Shown piece by piece: positions 33,135-41,448 of a DNA stretch of 64,000 bases; the first letter of the stretch is position 1; each line of letters opens with the position of its first letter. Source of the DNA: Aliiroseovarius zhejiangensis (GTDB lineage: Bacteria > Pseudomonadota > Alphaproteobacteria > Rhodobacterales > Rhodobacteraceae); assembly GCF_014656375.1 (NCBI RefSeq), contig NZ_BNCH01000002.1:124001-188000 (forward strand), written 5' to 3'. The translations under genes were made by a program, and so were the position numbers. The notes beneath the pieces were generated by a model. It had not been told where the DNA came from, searched no databases, and saw nothing but the letters and a program-made list of their open reading frames with translations.

Positions 33135-34355
33135 TCAGGCGGCGTTGGTCCCCGCCGACGGCGCTTTGACATCCGCCGCCGCCGCAACCAGTGCATCGGC
33201 GATGAAGTCCAGCTCTGGCTTTTGCAGACGAACGGGCAGGCGCGTGTCACAGGCGCGCATCAGCATGTCGCGGGTCTGCGGCAGCGGCCCCTGATCGCCA
33301 ATGAACTGCCAGTTCCAGAAAGCACGCGCGTTGTCCGTGCTCATCCCGAAGACCTGCACCGAGACGCCCCGTTGCTTTGCGGCGTCCTGAAAGGCGCGGG
33401 TGTCCGCGTCGCTCATCCCGACCAGATTGAACTGGATCGAATCGGGCGCGCGGGTTTCAGGCGCCAGCGGGGCAGGCACGTCGATCCAAGGGCTTTTGTT
33501 CAGTTTTTCAGCCACATAATTATGGTTCCTCAACCCGTCTGTGACCCGCCGCTGCAATTCGCCCAATTGCGGCCGGATCACCGCCGCCGACAGGTTCGAC
33601 AGCCGGGTGTTGTAAAGCGGCAGTTGGTTCTGCCAGCGCGCAAACGCATCTTGCAGCGCCGATGTGTTGTCGCCGCGCGGGCCTTTGTGCTTTTTCCAGT
33701 TGTGCTCATAGGCGCCCGACATGATCACGGCGCGGGCGATCAGATCGGCATCATCGGTGATCAGAATCCCACCTTCACCCGCGTTCAGCATCTTGTAGGA
33801 CTGGAACGAGAAACAGCCGATCTTGCCGATCGTCCCGATCTTGTGCCCATGCCACAGGGTGCCCAGCGAATGGGCGGCGTCCTCGATCACCGGCACACCG
33901 GCGGCGTCGCACATCGCCATGATGGCGTCCATGTCAGACGTATGCCCGCGCATGTGGCTGATGATCACCGCCTTCACGTCGCTTGTCAGCTTGGCGGCGA
34001 AATCATCCATGTCGATGCGATAGTTGTCTTTGACCTCGACCAGAACCGGCTGGCAGTCCGCATGTACGACCGCGCTTGGCACGGCGGCGAAGGTAAAGGC
34101 CGGAATCAGAACCTTGGCGTCGCGCGGCAGATCCAGCGCCTTCAGCGACAGAAACAGCGCCGCCGAGCAACTGGCCACGGCCAGCGCGTATTTCGCGCCC
34201 ATCATCTCGGCAAATTCGGCTTCCAGCAGGCTGACCGGCGCATCTTCGGGCGCGGTGTAGCGAAACAGGTCGCCCGATTGCAACAGCCGGTCAATCTCGG
34301 CGCGGGCAGTTTCGGGGATGGGTTCGGCGTCATAGACGTTGGGGGCAAGGGTCAA
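33135..34355 (-). CDS. DegT/DnrJ/EryC1-type PLP aminotransferase
   Basis: A 406-residue fold-type I aminotransferase. It has the cofactor region ALAVASCSAALFLSLKAL, the Asp of PVIEDAAHSLG and the Schiff-base Lys in CFSFQSYKMLNAGEGG. Sugar aminotransferases of this family act in glycan synthesis, but the neighbours here are a gamma-glutamyl-ligase-like enzyme, an amidotransferase and an amino-acid transporter, so an amine or amino-acid substrate is as likely. A GTTTCG-N6-CGAAAC repeat lies 36-53 bases upstream. Substrate unknown. Confidence 0.85.
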   Translation of the reverse strand: MTLAPNVYDAEPIPETARAEIDRLLQSGDLFRYTAPEDAPVSLLEAEFAEMMGAKYALAVASCSAALFLSLKALDLPRDAKVLIPAFTFAAVPSAVVHADCQPVLVEVKDNYRIDMDDFAAKLTSDVKAVIISHMRGHTSDMDAIMAMCDAAGVPVIEDAAHSLGTLWHGHKIGTIGKIGCFSFQSYKMLNAGEGGILITDDADLIARAVIMSGAYEHNWKKHKGPRGDNTSALQDAFARWQNQLPLYNTRLSNLSAAVIRPQLGELQRRVTDGLRNHNYVAEKLNKSPWIDVPAPLAPETRAPDSIQFNLVGMSDADTRAFQDAAKQRGVSVQVFGMSTDNARAFWNWQFIGDQGPLPQTRDMLMRACDTRLPVRLQKPELDFIADALVAAAADVKAPSAGTNAA

Positions 34356-34390
34356 AACCGGCTCCTGCTCATAGGGGCGAGAATCGGCGC

Positions 34391-34408
34391 GTTTCGATTT
34401 GCCGAAAC
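34391..34408. promoter_or_regulatory. Inverted repeat GTTTCG-N6-CGAAAC upstream of the DegT gene
   Basis: Perfect 6-bp arms lie in the 171-base gap between the glutamine-synthetase-like gene and the DegT gene. This may be a regulator site for a separate DegT promoter; no factor is assigned. Confidence 0.35.
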
Positions 34409-34526
34409 TCTTCTTCGGAGAATCCGTAAATTACCCGCCCCCAAAAAACCAGAGGAATGTTGTCAGACCGACGGCTTGCACATTCTTCTGCCGACCACAG
34501 ATCGACGAGAGCCCTGTGGCGTTGTC

Positions 34527-35906
34527 CTAAACGTTCAGCAGCAGGTGCTCACGTTCCCACGGGCTGATGACTTGCAGGAACTCGTTGTATTCCGTGTGTT
34601 TCACAATGGAATAGACGCGCGCGAATTCCGGCCCCAGCACGTCGTGCAGGCTTTTGGCTTCGTCAAACAGTTCCAGCGCGTAACCCAGATCGCGGGGAAT
34701 ATCCTCTTCGCCTTCATAAGCGTCACCGCGATACTGGGGGGTCGGGCGTTTTTCTTCCATTAGGCCGAGGTAACCCGCAGCCAAGCTGGCCGCGATCCCA
34801 AGGTAAGGGTTGCAATCCATGCCTGCGATGCGGTTTTCCACCCGCCGCGCCTTGGGTGACGACAGCGGCACGCGGATGCCCGTCGTGCGGTTGTCGCGAC
34901 CCCATTCCAGATTGATGGGGGCGGCGTTGTCTTTCACATAACGGCGATAGCTGTTCACGTAAGGCGCCAGCACCGCGACCGCGCTGGGCAGGTGGTTCTG
35001 CATTCCGGCGATGAAATGGAAGAACGCGTCCGTGTCGCCGCCTTGTGGGCCGGCAAAGATGTTTTCACCGGTCTTGCGGTCCAGCACCGAATGGTGAATG
35101 TGCATCGCCGATCCCGGTTCCTCGGCAATCGGTTTTGCCATGAAGGTGGCAAAGCAATCGTGGCGCAGGGCGGCTTCGCGGATCAGACGTTTGAAGTAAA
35201 ACACCTCGTCCGCCAGCTTGATCGGGTCGCCGTGGATCAGGTTGATTTCCAACTGACCCGCACCGCCTTCCTGGGTGATGCCGTCAATCTCGAAACCCTG
35301 CGCTTCGGCGAAATCATAGATGTCGTCAATGACGGGGCCAAACTCATCAACCGCCGTCATTGAATAGGCCTGACGCGCCGCAGCCGGGCGGCCCGAGCGG
35401 CCCATCATCGGCTTGATCTTCTCAGCCGGGTCTATGTTGCGCGCGACCAGATAGAATTCCATTTCAGGCGCGACGATAGGTTCCCACCCCTGGGCGTGAT
35501 ACAGACCGACCACGCGCCGCAAGACGTTGCGCGGGCTGAACGGGATCGGGTTCTTCTTGCGGTCATAGGCGTCATGGATCACCTGAAGCGTCCAGTCGCC
35601 CGTCCAAGGGGCTGCGGTGGCGGTGGACATGTCCGGCACCAGCGTCATGTCACGTTCGATGAACCCTTCATCACCCGCGGCTTCGCCCCAGTCGCCGGTG
35701 ATGGTTTGGTAAAACACGCTGTCAGGCAGGTGGAAATAGTCCTGCCGCGCGAATTTGCCCGCTGGCACGGCCTTGCCGCGCGCGATGCCGGGCAGGTCGG
35801 AAATGATGCATTCGACCTCGTCCAGCCGTTTGCCGTCAAGATAAGCCTGTGCCGCCTCGGGCAGGTTTTGCATCCACGCGTTGGGACCCGGGTTTGAACT
35901 GTCCAT
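34527..35906 (-). CDS. Glutamine synthetase-family ligase (PuuA-like)
   Basis: A 459-residue GS-fold enzyme, shorter and more divergent than GlnA. It shows EMEFYLVARN for the metal-binding Glu, GAGQLEINLIHGDP, GSAMHIHHSVLD with the catalytic His/metal ligands, and NRTTGIRVPLSSPKARRVENR for ATP and phosphate. No adenylylation Tyr motif is evident. Members of this clade gamma-glutamylate amines such as putrescine. The ATG at 35906 overlaps the upstream amidotransferase stop (TGATG), with GGGA 7 bases before. This suggests a paired gamma-glutamylation/hydrolysis route for an imported amine or amino acid. Confidence 0.88.
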   Translation of the reverse strand: MDSSNPGPNAWMQNLPEAAQAYLDGKRLDEVECIISDLPGIARGKAVPAGKFARQDYFHLPDSVFYQTITGDWGEAAGDEGFIERDMTLVPDMSTATAAPWTGDWTLQVIHDAYDRKKNPIPFSPRNVLRRVVGLYHAQGWEPIVAPEMEFYLVARNIDPAEKIKPMMGRSGRPAAARQAYSMTAVDEFGPVIDDIYDFAEAQGFEIDGITQEGGAGQLEINLIHGDPIKLADEVFYFKRLIREAALRHDCFATFMAKPIAEEPGSAMHIHHSVLDRKTGENIFAGPQGGDTDAFFHFIAGMQNHLPSAVAVLAPYVNSYRRYVKDNAAPINLEWGRDNRTTGIRVPLSSPKARRVENRIAGMDCNPYLGIAASLAAGYLGLMEEKRPTPQYRGDAYEGEEDIPRDLGYALELFDEAKSLHDVLGPEFARVYSIVKHTEYNEFLQVISPWEREHLLLNV

Positions 35907-36586
35907 CACTTGTTCCCTTTGTTCAGGATTGCGGCCATCTGATTGGCGAAGGCTTCAGCGTCTGTGGCCTGTGTCAGCCCGTCCTGGGCGCCGGACAGAA
36001 TGTCCTCGGATATATTGCCGCGCCCGCGATATTTGATCAAAGCGTCGATCATCTTGGCGGTAAACTCCGGATGAGGCTGGATCGTCATGATCCTGTCACC
36101 GATCATCAGCCCGGCATTCTCGCAGAAATCGTTCGAGGCAAACACCCGCGCCCCTTCGGGCAGCTCGGTCACCTGATCCTGATGCCATGCGTTCAGGGCG
36201 ATCTTATCACCGTTCATGTCATAGACCTGACGCCCCACCGCCCAGCCACCGTCGAATTTCTCGACCTTGCCGCCCAGGGCTTGCGCGATGATCTGATGGC
36301 CGAAGCATACACCGACAAGGGGCCGGTCCGCATCGCGGATCGCGCGGATCAGATCTTCCAGCGGTTCGATCCAATCGTGGTCTTCGTAAGCGCCGTGCTT
36401 GGAGCCGGTGATCAGCCAGCCATCCGCAGCTTCTGGGCCATCAGGAAACTCGTTGTCCACCACGCTGTAGATCGTGAAGTCATAGCCATGCCCGTCCAGA
36501 AGCCGCGTGAACATCTGGCCATAGTCGCCCAGATCATCGCGCACCTCGTCAGGCGAGTGGCCGGTTTGAAGGATGCCGATCCGCAT
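35906..36586 (-). CDS. Class I glutamine amidotransferase-like protein
   Basis: A 226-residue triad amidotransferase: nucleophile Cys94 in VGVCFGHQIIA, His in IQPHPEF with the nearby Glu, and an oxyanion Gly in WLITGSKHGAYEDHDW. Such stand-alone domains can hydrolyse gamma-glutamyl amides. Its overlap with the GS-like ligase suggests that the two act in sequence, as PuuA and PuuD do. A perfect 14-bp palindrome (36596-36609) lies just before its start. The ribosome site is weak. Confidence 0.88.
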   Translation of the reverse strand: MRIGILQTGHSPDEVRDDLGDYGQMFTRLLDGHGYDFTIYSVVDNEFPDGPEAADGWLITGSKHGAYEDHDWIEPLEDLIRAIRDADRPLVGVCFGHQIIAQALGGKVEKFDGGWAVGRQVYDMNGDKIALNAWHQDQVTELPEGARVFASNDFCENAGLMIGDRIMTIQPHPEFTAKMIDALIKYRGRGNISEDILSGAQDGLTQATDAEAFANQMAAILNKGNK

Positions 36587-36595
36587 GAATCACCG

Positions 36596-36609
36596 AATTT
36601 GATCAAATT
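36596..36609. promoter_or_regulatory. Perfect palindrome AATTTGATCAAATT before the amidotransferase gene
   Basis: A 14-bp perfect dyad lies 10 bases upstream of the amidotransferase start, in the 88-base gap after the permease genes. Its position over the promoter or ribosome-site region suggests a repressor. The regulator is unknown. Confidence 0.5.
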
Positions 36610-36674
36610 ACGAGATGGACACTAAACGAGCCGCCAAGTCGGGGCAAGGGGGGAAATCGAAGGTCCGCGCCCCG

Positions 36675-37481
36675 TCACCGCATGATGGTGCGCAGGAAGT
36701 TGGGGCGCCGGATGGCCGCTTGCGGCAAATGCCGGTTCAGGTGCTTTCCGATCTGACCGAAAATCGTGATCACCACCAGGGTCAACAGGATGAAGAACCC
36801 CGCCAGAATGGGGTAGGGCACGAAGGGGTTGAACGTCTTGTCGGCGAAATAGCTGGCGTAATACAGCGCGTCCCCGCGTTGACCCCACACGGGAAAGCCC
36901 GAGAAAAAGACCAAGGCGGTGGCGTGAAACAGAAAGATCGCCTCGTTCGTATAGGCGGGCCAGGCAAGACGCAGCATCGACGGCCAGACGATCCGTGTGA
37001 ACCGCGGGCGTCCCGTGATGCCATAGGCATCTGCCGCCTCAAGATCGCCCTTGGGGATGGATTGCAGCGCGCCATAGAAGATCTCGGCGGTGTAAGCGGT
37101 CGTGTTCAGGAACAAAACCAGCGTCGCCCCCAGCCACGCCGAGGTGAAGGGGGCAAAGAACGGCATGTTCTGTTTCAGCACCACAAAGACCGCATAGGCA
37201 AAGAACATCTGAATAAACAGGGGCGAGCCGCGAAAGACATAGATGAAGAACTCGGCCGGTTTTTGCAGCCATTTGTTCTGGCTGTTCTTCGCCAGCGCCA
37301 TCCCGGTGGCGGCAAAGAAGCCAAGCGCAATGGCAATCAGGCCGAAATAGATGTTCCAGATCATGCCCGACCCGATCAGCGTCACCTGTTCGCACAGGGT
37401 GAAATCGGTGCGCGGCAACAGTCGTTCGCCAATTCCAATGGAGCGCAGGGCGTAATCTTGAATGGTCTGAAGGCAACTCAT
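36675..37481 (-). CDS. Polar amino-acid ABC transporter permease (HisM-like)
   Basis: A 268-residue inner-membrane permease with about five or six spans. The EAA loop is LEAADAYGITGRPRFTRIVW, and FRGSPLFIQMFFAYAV is also typical of the HisM/ArtM/OccM group. It starts inside the end of the previous permease (ATGA overlap). Together the two form the channel for a basic amino acid or opine-like substrate. Confidence 0.9.
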   Translation of the reverse strand: MSCLQTIQDYALRSIGIGERLLPRTDFTLCEQVTLIGSGMIWNIYFGLIAIALGFFAATGMALAKNSQNKWLQKPAEFFIYVFRGSPLFIQMFFAYAVFVVLKQNMPFFAPFTSAWLGATLVLFLNTTAYTAEIFYGALQSIPKGDLEAADAYGITGRPRFTRIVWPSMLRLAWPAYTNEAIFLFHATALVFFSGFPVWGQRGDALYYASYFADKTFNPFVPYPILAGFFILLTLVVITIFGQIGKHLNRHLPQAAIRRPNFLRTIMR

Positions 37482-38362
37482 TGGACAGCCTTTCGTTGCG
37501 CTTCACCGGCGGCGGTGGCCTGTCCGTGGGACAATCGGCGGGTGATGCGCTTGAAGATGCGTTCGCTGACCGATGTCAGCATCAGGTAAAACACCAGCAG
37601 CCCAAAGAAATAGATCGCGTGCCAGTTGCCATGCGGATAATCCGAAAAGCGCGCCGTCTTGGTGCCGCCCAGCTCGCGCGCCCAATAGACGATATCCTCG
37701 ACCCCCAGCAGGAACAGAAGCGGCGTGGCCTTCACAAGGATCATCCACAGGTTCGACAGGCCGGGCAGGGCATAGATCCACATTTGCGGCACAAGGATAC
37801 GCCAGAAGGTCTGGCGCGTGCTCATGCCATAAGCCTCGGCGGTTTCAAGCTGAGCGCGGGGCACCGCCCGCATGGCGCCGTAAAGCACGTTGGCCGCAAA
37901 CGCGCCGAACACGATCGAAAAGGTCAGAACCGCCAGCGCAAACCCATAGGTCTCATGCACCCATTGCGGGCTTGTGGACAGGGGCAGCTTGGCCTGCGCG
38001 CACACTACGAAGTCATTGCCCTGCCGGACCGGTTCCGACCAGTCGGGGCATTTGACCTTGTGGCGCAGATATTCAAACGCCTGATCCAGCGCAATGACGA
38101 AAAACATGAAAAAGGCTATGTCGGGCACGCCACGCACAATCGCCGTATAGGTCTTGCCCAGAAGGCTGAGCGGCAGGAACCGCGACCGGGCAGCGGATGC
38201 CCCGGCAAAACCGAACAACAGCGCCACGGGCGCGGTGATCAGCAGGAGCACGATCACCGTCACGAAGGACAGGTAGAAGCCCATGTGCTTGCCTGTGGTC
38301 AGGTAGCAGCTCAGCCAGGTCAGGCCCTCAAGCGTGGACGGATCAGTGCAATAGGAAAACAT
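37478..38362 (-). CDS. Polar amino-acid ABC transporter permease (HisQ-like)
   Basis: A 294-residue permease, longer than HisQ because of an extra periplasmic loop (about residues 95-130, with CPDW and a second Cys in VVCAQAKL, perhaps a disulphide). It has IVRGVPDIAFFMFFVIA and the EAA loop LETAEAYGMSTRQTFWRILV. It partners the HisM-like permease that follows. The gene is separated from the binding-protein gene by a hairpin (38424-38454). Confidence 0.9.
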   Translation of the reverse strand: MFSYCTDPSTLEGLTWLSCYLTTGKHMGFYLSFVTVIVLLLITAPVALLFGFAGASAARSRFLPLSLLGKTYTAIVRGVPDIAFFMFFVIALDQAFEYLRHKVKCPDWSEPVRQGNDFVVCAQAKLPLSTSPQWVHETYGFALAVLTFSIVFGAFAANVLYGAMRAVPRAQLETAEAYGMSTRQTFWRILVPQMWIYALPGLSNLWMILVKATPLLFLLGVEDIVYWARELGGTKTARFSDYPHGNWHAIYFFGLLVFYLMLTSVSERIFKRITRRLSHGQATAAGEAQRKAVQ

Positions 38363-38423
38363 CGCGATTACCGATTGGGGGTGCCAGGATGCGCCGGACT
38401 GGGCGCATCAAACAGGCACAGAA

Positions 38424-38454
38424 TTGGCCCGCACGGCAGATAAGTGCGGGCCAA
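38424..38454 (-). terminator. Intra-operon hairpin after the binding-protein gene
   Basis: TTGGCCCGCA (38424-38433) pairs perfectly with TGCGGGCCAA (38445-38454) across an 11-base loop, 10 bases past the binding-protein stop. No T-run follows. Such hairpins raise the yield of the binding protein relative to the permeases by partial termination or 3'-end protection. Confidence 0.6.
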
Positions 38455-38463
38455 AGGCTCAGA

Positions 38464-39186
38464 TTACCACTGCGAAGCGACTTCCCATTTGGCAATCATC
38501 TCGTTCAGCGTCCCGTCGTCCTTCATCGACTGGATCGCCGCGTCGAACATGTCGCGCAGTTCCGCGTCGCTTTCGCGGAAGCCCATGCCGACGCCGCCAC
38601 CGATGGCTTCCATCCGCTCCAGCATCACCAGCCCGTCCGAGCCGACCATGGTGTCCAGGAAGCTCTTGTCGGCCAGAACCGCGTCCGCTTCACCGCTTTT
38701 CACGGCGGCGACGGTTTCCTCGGGGGTCGGAAACTCGACCACGGTCCAGCCTTGTTCGGCCACGAACGCGGCCTGAATGGTGGTGGCCTGAGCCGCGATC
38801 ACGCCGTTTTCAAGGTCCACATCCGGCGACATGGCAAGATAGGCCGAGGGGTCTGGTGGGGTGTAGGGCTGGGTGAAATCGATGACCTCGTCGCGTTCGT
38901 CGGTGATCGACATGCCGGCGATGATCGCGTCATAGTTGCCGGACACAAGGTTCGGGATGATCGTGTCCCATTCGTTCTTGACCCATTCACAGGTCAGTTC
39001 GGCGCGCTTGCACAGCTCATCGCCCAGTTCGCGCTCGAAGCCGTCAATCTCGCCGGCATCGTTCACGAAGTTCCACGGGGCATAGGCGCCTTCGGTGCCA
39101 AGCCGCACGGTTTTTCCGTGATTGTCGGCAAAGGCGACGCCTGCCGAAACCGCGAGGGCCGCGGTCGAAAGGATCAGCTTTTTCAT
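38464..39186 (-). CDS. Polar amino-acid ABC transporter substrate-binding protein
   Basis: A 240-residue periplasmic protein with a signal peptide (MKKLILSTAALAVSAGVAFA). The SBP family 3 pattern follows: VRLGTEGAYAPWNFVNDAGE, GFERELGDELCKRA, YDAIIAGMSITDERDEVIDF and FRESDAELRDMFDAAI. The TEGAYAPWN and GMSIT motifs are those of Lys/Arg/Orn or octopine binding proteins. It is the substrate-recognising part of the transporter, and its gene is followed by a hairpin. Confidence 0.93.
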   Translation of the reverse strand: MKKLILSTAALAVSAGVAFADNHGKTVRLGTEGAYAPWNFVNDAGEIDGFERELGDELCKRAELTCEWVKNEWDTIIPNLVSGNYDAIIAGMSITDERDEVIDFTQPYTPPDPSAYLAMSPDVDLENGVIAAQATTIQAAFVAEQGWTVVEFPTPEETVAAVKSGEADAVLADKSFLDTMVGSDGLVMLERMEAIGGGVGMGFRESDAELRDMFDAAIQSMKDDGTLNEMIAKWEVASQW

Positions 39187-39227
39187 CAGTTAACTCCCTT
39201 TAGGTGTTGGTTTCTTGGTTTTTCAAA

Positions 39228-40067
39228 TCAGCCGGGTTGGGTGGCTGACAGAAACTGTTTGAGCCGCTCGCTCTTGGGCGATCCAAAGAGCGCATCCGGC
39301 GGGCCTTCTTCCTCGATCAGACCATGATGCAGAAAGATAACATGGTCCGACACATCCGCGGCCAGCCGCATGTCATGGGTGACGATCACCATGGTGCGCC
39401 CTTCGGCGGCCAAGTCCTTGATGACCTTCACGACCTCTTGTTCCAGTTCAGGGTCCAGCGCCGAGGTCGGTTCGTCGAACAACAGCGCCTTGGGTTCCAT
39501 GCACAGCGCGCGCGCGATGGCGGCGCGTTGCTGCTGGCCGCCCGACAGTTGCGCAGGCCAGACATCGCATTTGTCGCCGATCCCAACCTTGGCCAGATAG
39601 GCGCGGGCCTTTTCTTCGACCTCGGCCTTGTCGCGGCCTAGCACGGTGACGGGCGCTTCCATCACGTTTTGCAGGATGGTCATGTGGGACCAAAGGTTGA
39701 ACTGCTGGAACACCATCGACAGGTTGGTGCGGATGCGCGTGACCTGGGCACGGTCTGCCGGGTGCCGGTGCAGCGCATGGCCGCGCCAGGCAATCGGCTC
39801 GCCTTCGAACAGGATCTCGCCTTGCTGGCTGTCCTCAAGCAGGTTGGCACAACGCAACAGCGTCGATTTCCCTGACCCGGACGACCCGATCAGCGACACG
39901 ACATGCCCGCGTTCGGCCACCAGATCGACGCCTTTCAGAACCTCAAGCGCACCGTAACTTTTGTGAAGGTCACGGATTTCGATCACAGGCGTGGCTGTGG
40001 CGGGGTCTGGGGACGTTGTGTCGAATGGCACGCAAGAAACCTGATTGTGGAACAAGTGGTGTGACAT
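39228..40067 (-). CDS. Polar amino-acid ABC transporter ATP-binding protein
   Basis: A 279-residue ABC ATPase. It has Walker A GSSGSGKST, the Q-loop VFQQFNLW, signature LSGGQQQRAAIARAL, Walker B LLFDEPTSALDPE and the switch His in VTHDM. The first 28 or so residues precede the usual start (VIEIRDLHKSYG). The ATG at 40067 lacks a ribosome site and a GTG at 40031 is an alternative, so the N-terminus is uncertain. This is the first gene of a seven-gene minus-strand unit ending with the DegT aminotransferase. Confidence 0.93.
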   Translation of the reverse strand: MSHHLFHNQVSCVPFDTTSPDPATATPVIEIRDLHKSYGALEVLKGVDLVAERGHVVSLIGSSGSGKSTLLRCANLLEDSQQGEILFEGEPIAWRGHALHRHPADRAQVTRIRTNLSMVFQQFNLWSHMTILQNVMEAPVTVLGRDKAEVEEKARAYLAKVGIGDKCDVWPAQLSGGQQQRAAIARALCMEPKALLFDEPTSALDPELEQEVVKVIKDLAAEGRTMVIVTHDMRLAADVSDHVIFLHHGLIEEEGPPDALFGSPKSERLKQFLSATQPG

Positions 40068-40212
40068 CGGAGTAGGGCGCATATTTATCCGAAATGCAAC
40101 GGCGAAAAGGCGGGGAAGTCGCGTAAATCCGGGCGGATAGACGGTCTGGCGGGGCAGATTGCACGGGTGGCGCCCGGTCATACGCGCTGTGGTTGACGGC
40201 CCTGTCGTATGG

Positions 40213-40680
40213 TCAGACGCGGTCGCCGTCTGCGGTGCCGTCCAGGGCACGGGCGGCGCGCAGGCGTGCCTCGTTGCTTTCGCGGTCGGTGATGCCAAGA
40301 AAGCGCGGGATCATCCGCATCAACGCATCTTCTTCCGCCGTGCGCACCCCATCGGCCAGCACGACGGACCAAGCCGCTTCGATCACCGCGATCCGGTCGT
40401 CCAGCGGCACACCGTCTTTCACGGCATTGGTAAAGCGCACGGTATCGGGGGCTTCGGCCTCGATTTTCTCTGCGTCCTGCCGCAGGGCGACGGCACCATC
40501 TCCCGTCAATCCATAGCGGCGGGACAGGATGCGGGTGATTTCGTCCACCTCGGTCGCGCCATAGGCGTGGTCTGACCGTGCCAGCCGCACCAGAAGCGCG
40601 GCAATCGCCAGGCGCGCATCGTCATCGCCCAGCGGGCTGGGGGTCGGTTGGCTGAGTTTGCTGAGAAGGGATCGGATCAT
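40213..40680 (-). CDS. TerB-family (tellurite resistance-like) protein
   Basis: A 155-residue, all-helical protein. It has the TerB pattern: LAIAALLVRLARSDHAYGAT, EVDEITRILSRRYGLT, and VIEAAWSVVLADGVRTAEED with paired acidic residues that may bind metal. No signal peptide. Despite the name, most stand-alone TerB proteins have no shown role in tellurite resistance. Located upstream of, and on the same strand as, the transporter unit, but 145 bases away. Confidence 0.85.
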   Translation of the reverse strand: MIRSLLSKLSQPTPSPLGDDDARLAIAALLVRLARSDHAYGATEVDEITRILSRRYGLTGDGAVALRQDAEKIEAEAPDTVRFTNAVKDGVPLDDRIAVIEAAWSVVLADGVRTAEEDALMRMIPRFLGITDRESNEARLRAARALDGTADGDRV

Positions 40681-40770
40681 GTCATCAACTTATGGAAATT
40701 CTGTGGAAATACCAGCCTGCCAATCCTGCTTCGGGTCACAACCCTGTCAGGACCAAACACACTGCTCACC

Positions 40771-41448
40771 TCAGTTGACCAGGCCGGGTATGGAAAACCG
40801 GATGTCGTCAACCGCGATGCCGCCCGGGTCGCGATGGGTCACGGTGATGGCCTGCGCGGCAGGCGTGATCAGCACGGCAACTTCGTTCACGCCATGGTCG
40901 GGAAGAAGTGTGTGTTGCCCGATCACGTCACCGGCTTGGTCGAAAAAAGAAAAGGTCACACGCCCCGGCTTCGGACGGGTGCCCAGCGGGTCCGGATAAT
41001 CTGCATGCAGTCGAATGGCGAATGCTGGCGTTGCCTGTTCAAACACGAAGGCAAGCGCACCTTCCCCGCGACCCGAAAGGCGTTCAAACCCATCGGGTCC
41101 AATCGGAAAAGCCGCGTTAGATCCAAACGCGGCATGAAATGCCACCGCGATGGGGGCGGCTTTGTTGCCCGTCTGCGCGGCAAGCGGTTGCGACGGATGG
41201 CCGGTCAGCATCTCGAAACCCTCGGCAACATGTCGCGTCTGTCCGGCAAGCATGGACCCAAGTGTCACGCCGTGAAAGTGCACCAGACCGGGCAATGGTT
41301 GTCCCGGTTCCGGCAGGGGTGCAAACCCCTCGAAATCGACAAGGCCGGGCAAATGCCCGGCCAGTTCCGCGTAATCGACTGATGTAACCTCACCCCCCCA
41401 AAGCGGGGTTGCGCTCAAGGCCAGACATATGGCCCAGACCTTGGTCAC
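40771..41448 (-). CDS. Secreted protein of unknown function
   Basis: A 225-residue protein starting at GTG 41448, which overlaps the pyrG stop (GTGA). The signal peptide is (M)[18 protein letters not shown]. The mature part is beta-rich: [20 protein letters not shown], then [20 protein letters not shown], and a C-terminal [14 protein letters not shown]. That ending resembles secreted lectin-like proteins with a carbohydrate-binding beta-sandwich. No named family is certain. It is translationally coupled to pyrG, an odd pairing. Confidence 0.7.
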   Translation of the reverse strand: MTKVWAICLALSATPLWGGEVTSVDYAELAGHLPGLVDFEGFAPLPEPGQPLPGLVHFHGVTLGSMLAGQTRHVAEGFEMLTGHPSQPLAAQTGNKAAPIAVAFHAAFGSNAAFPIGPDGFERLSGRGEGALAFVFEQATPAFAIRLHADYPDPLGTRPKPGRVTFSFFDQAGDVIGQHTLLPDHGVNEVAVLITPAAQAITVTHRDPGGIAVDDIRFSIPGLVN

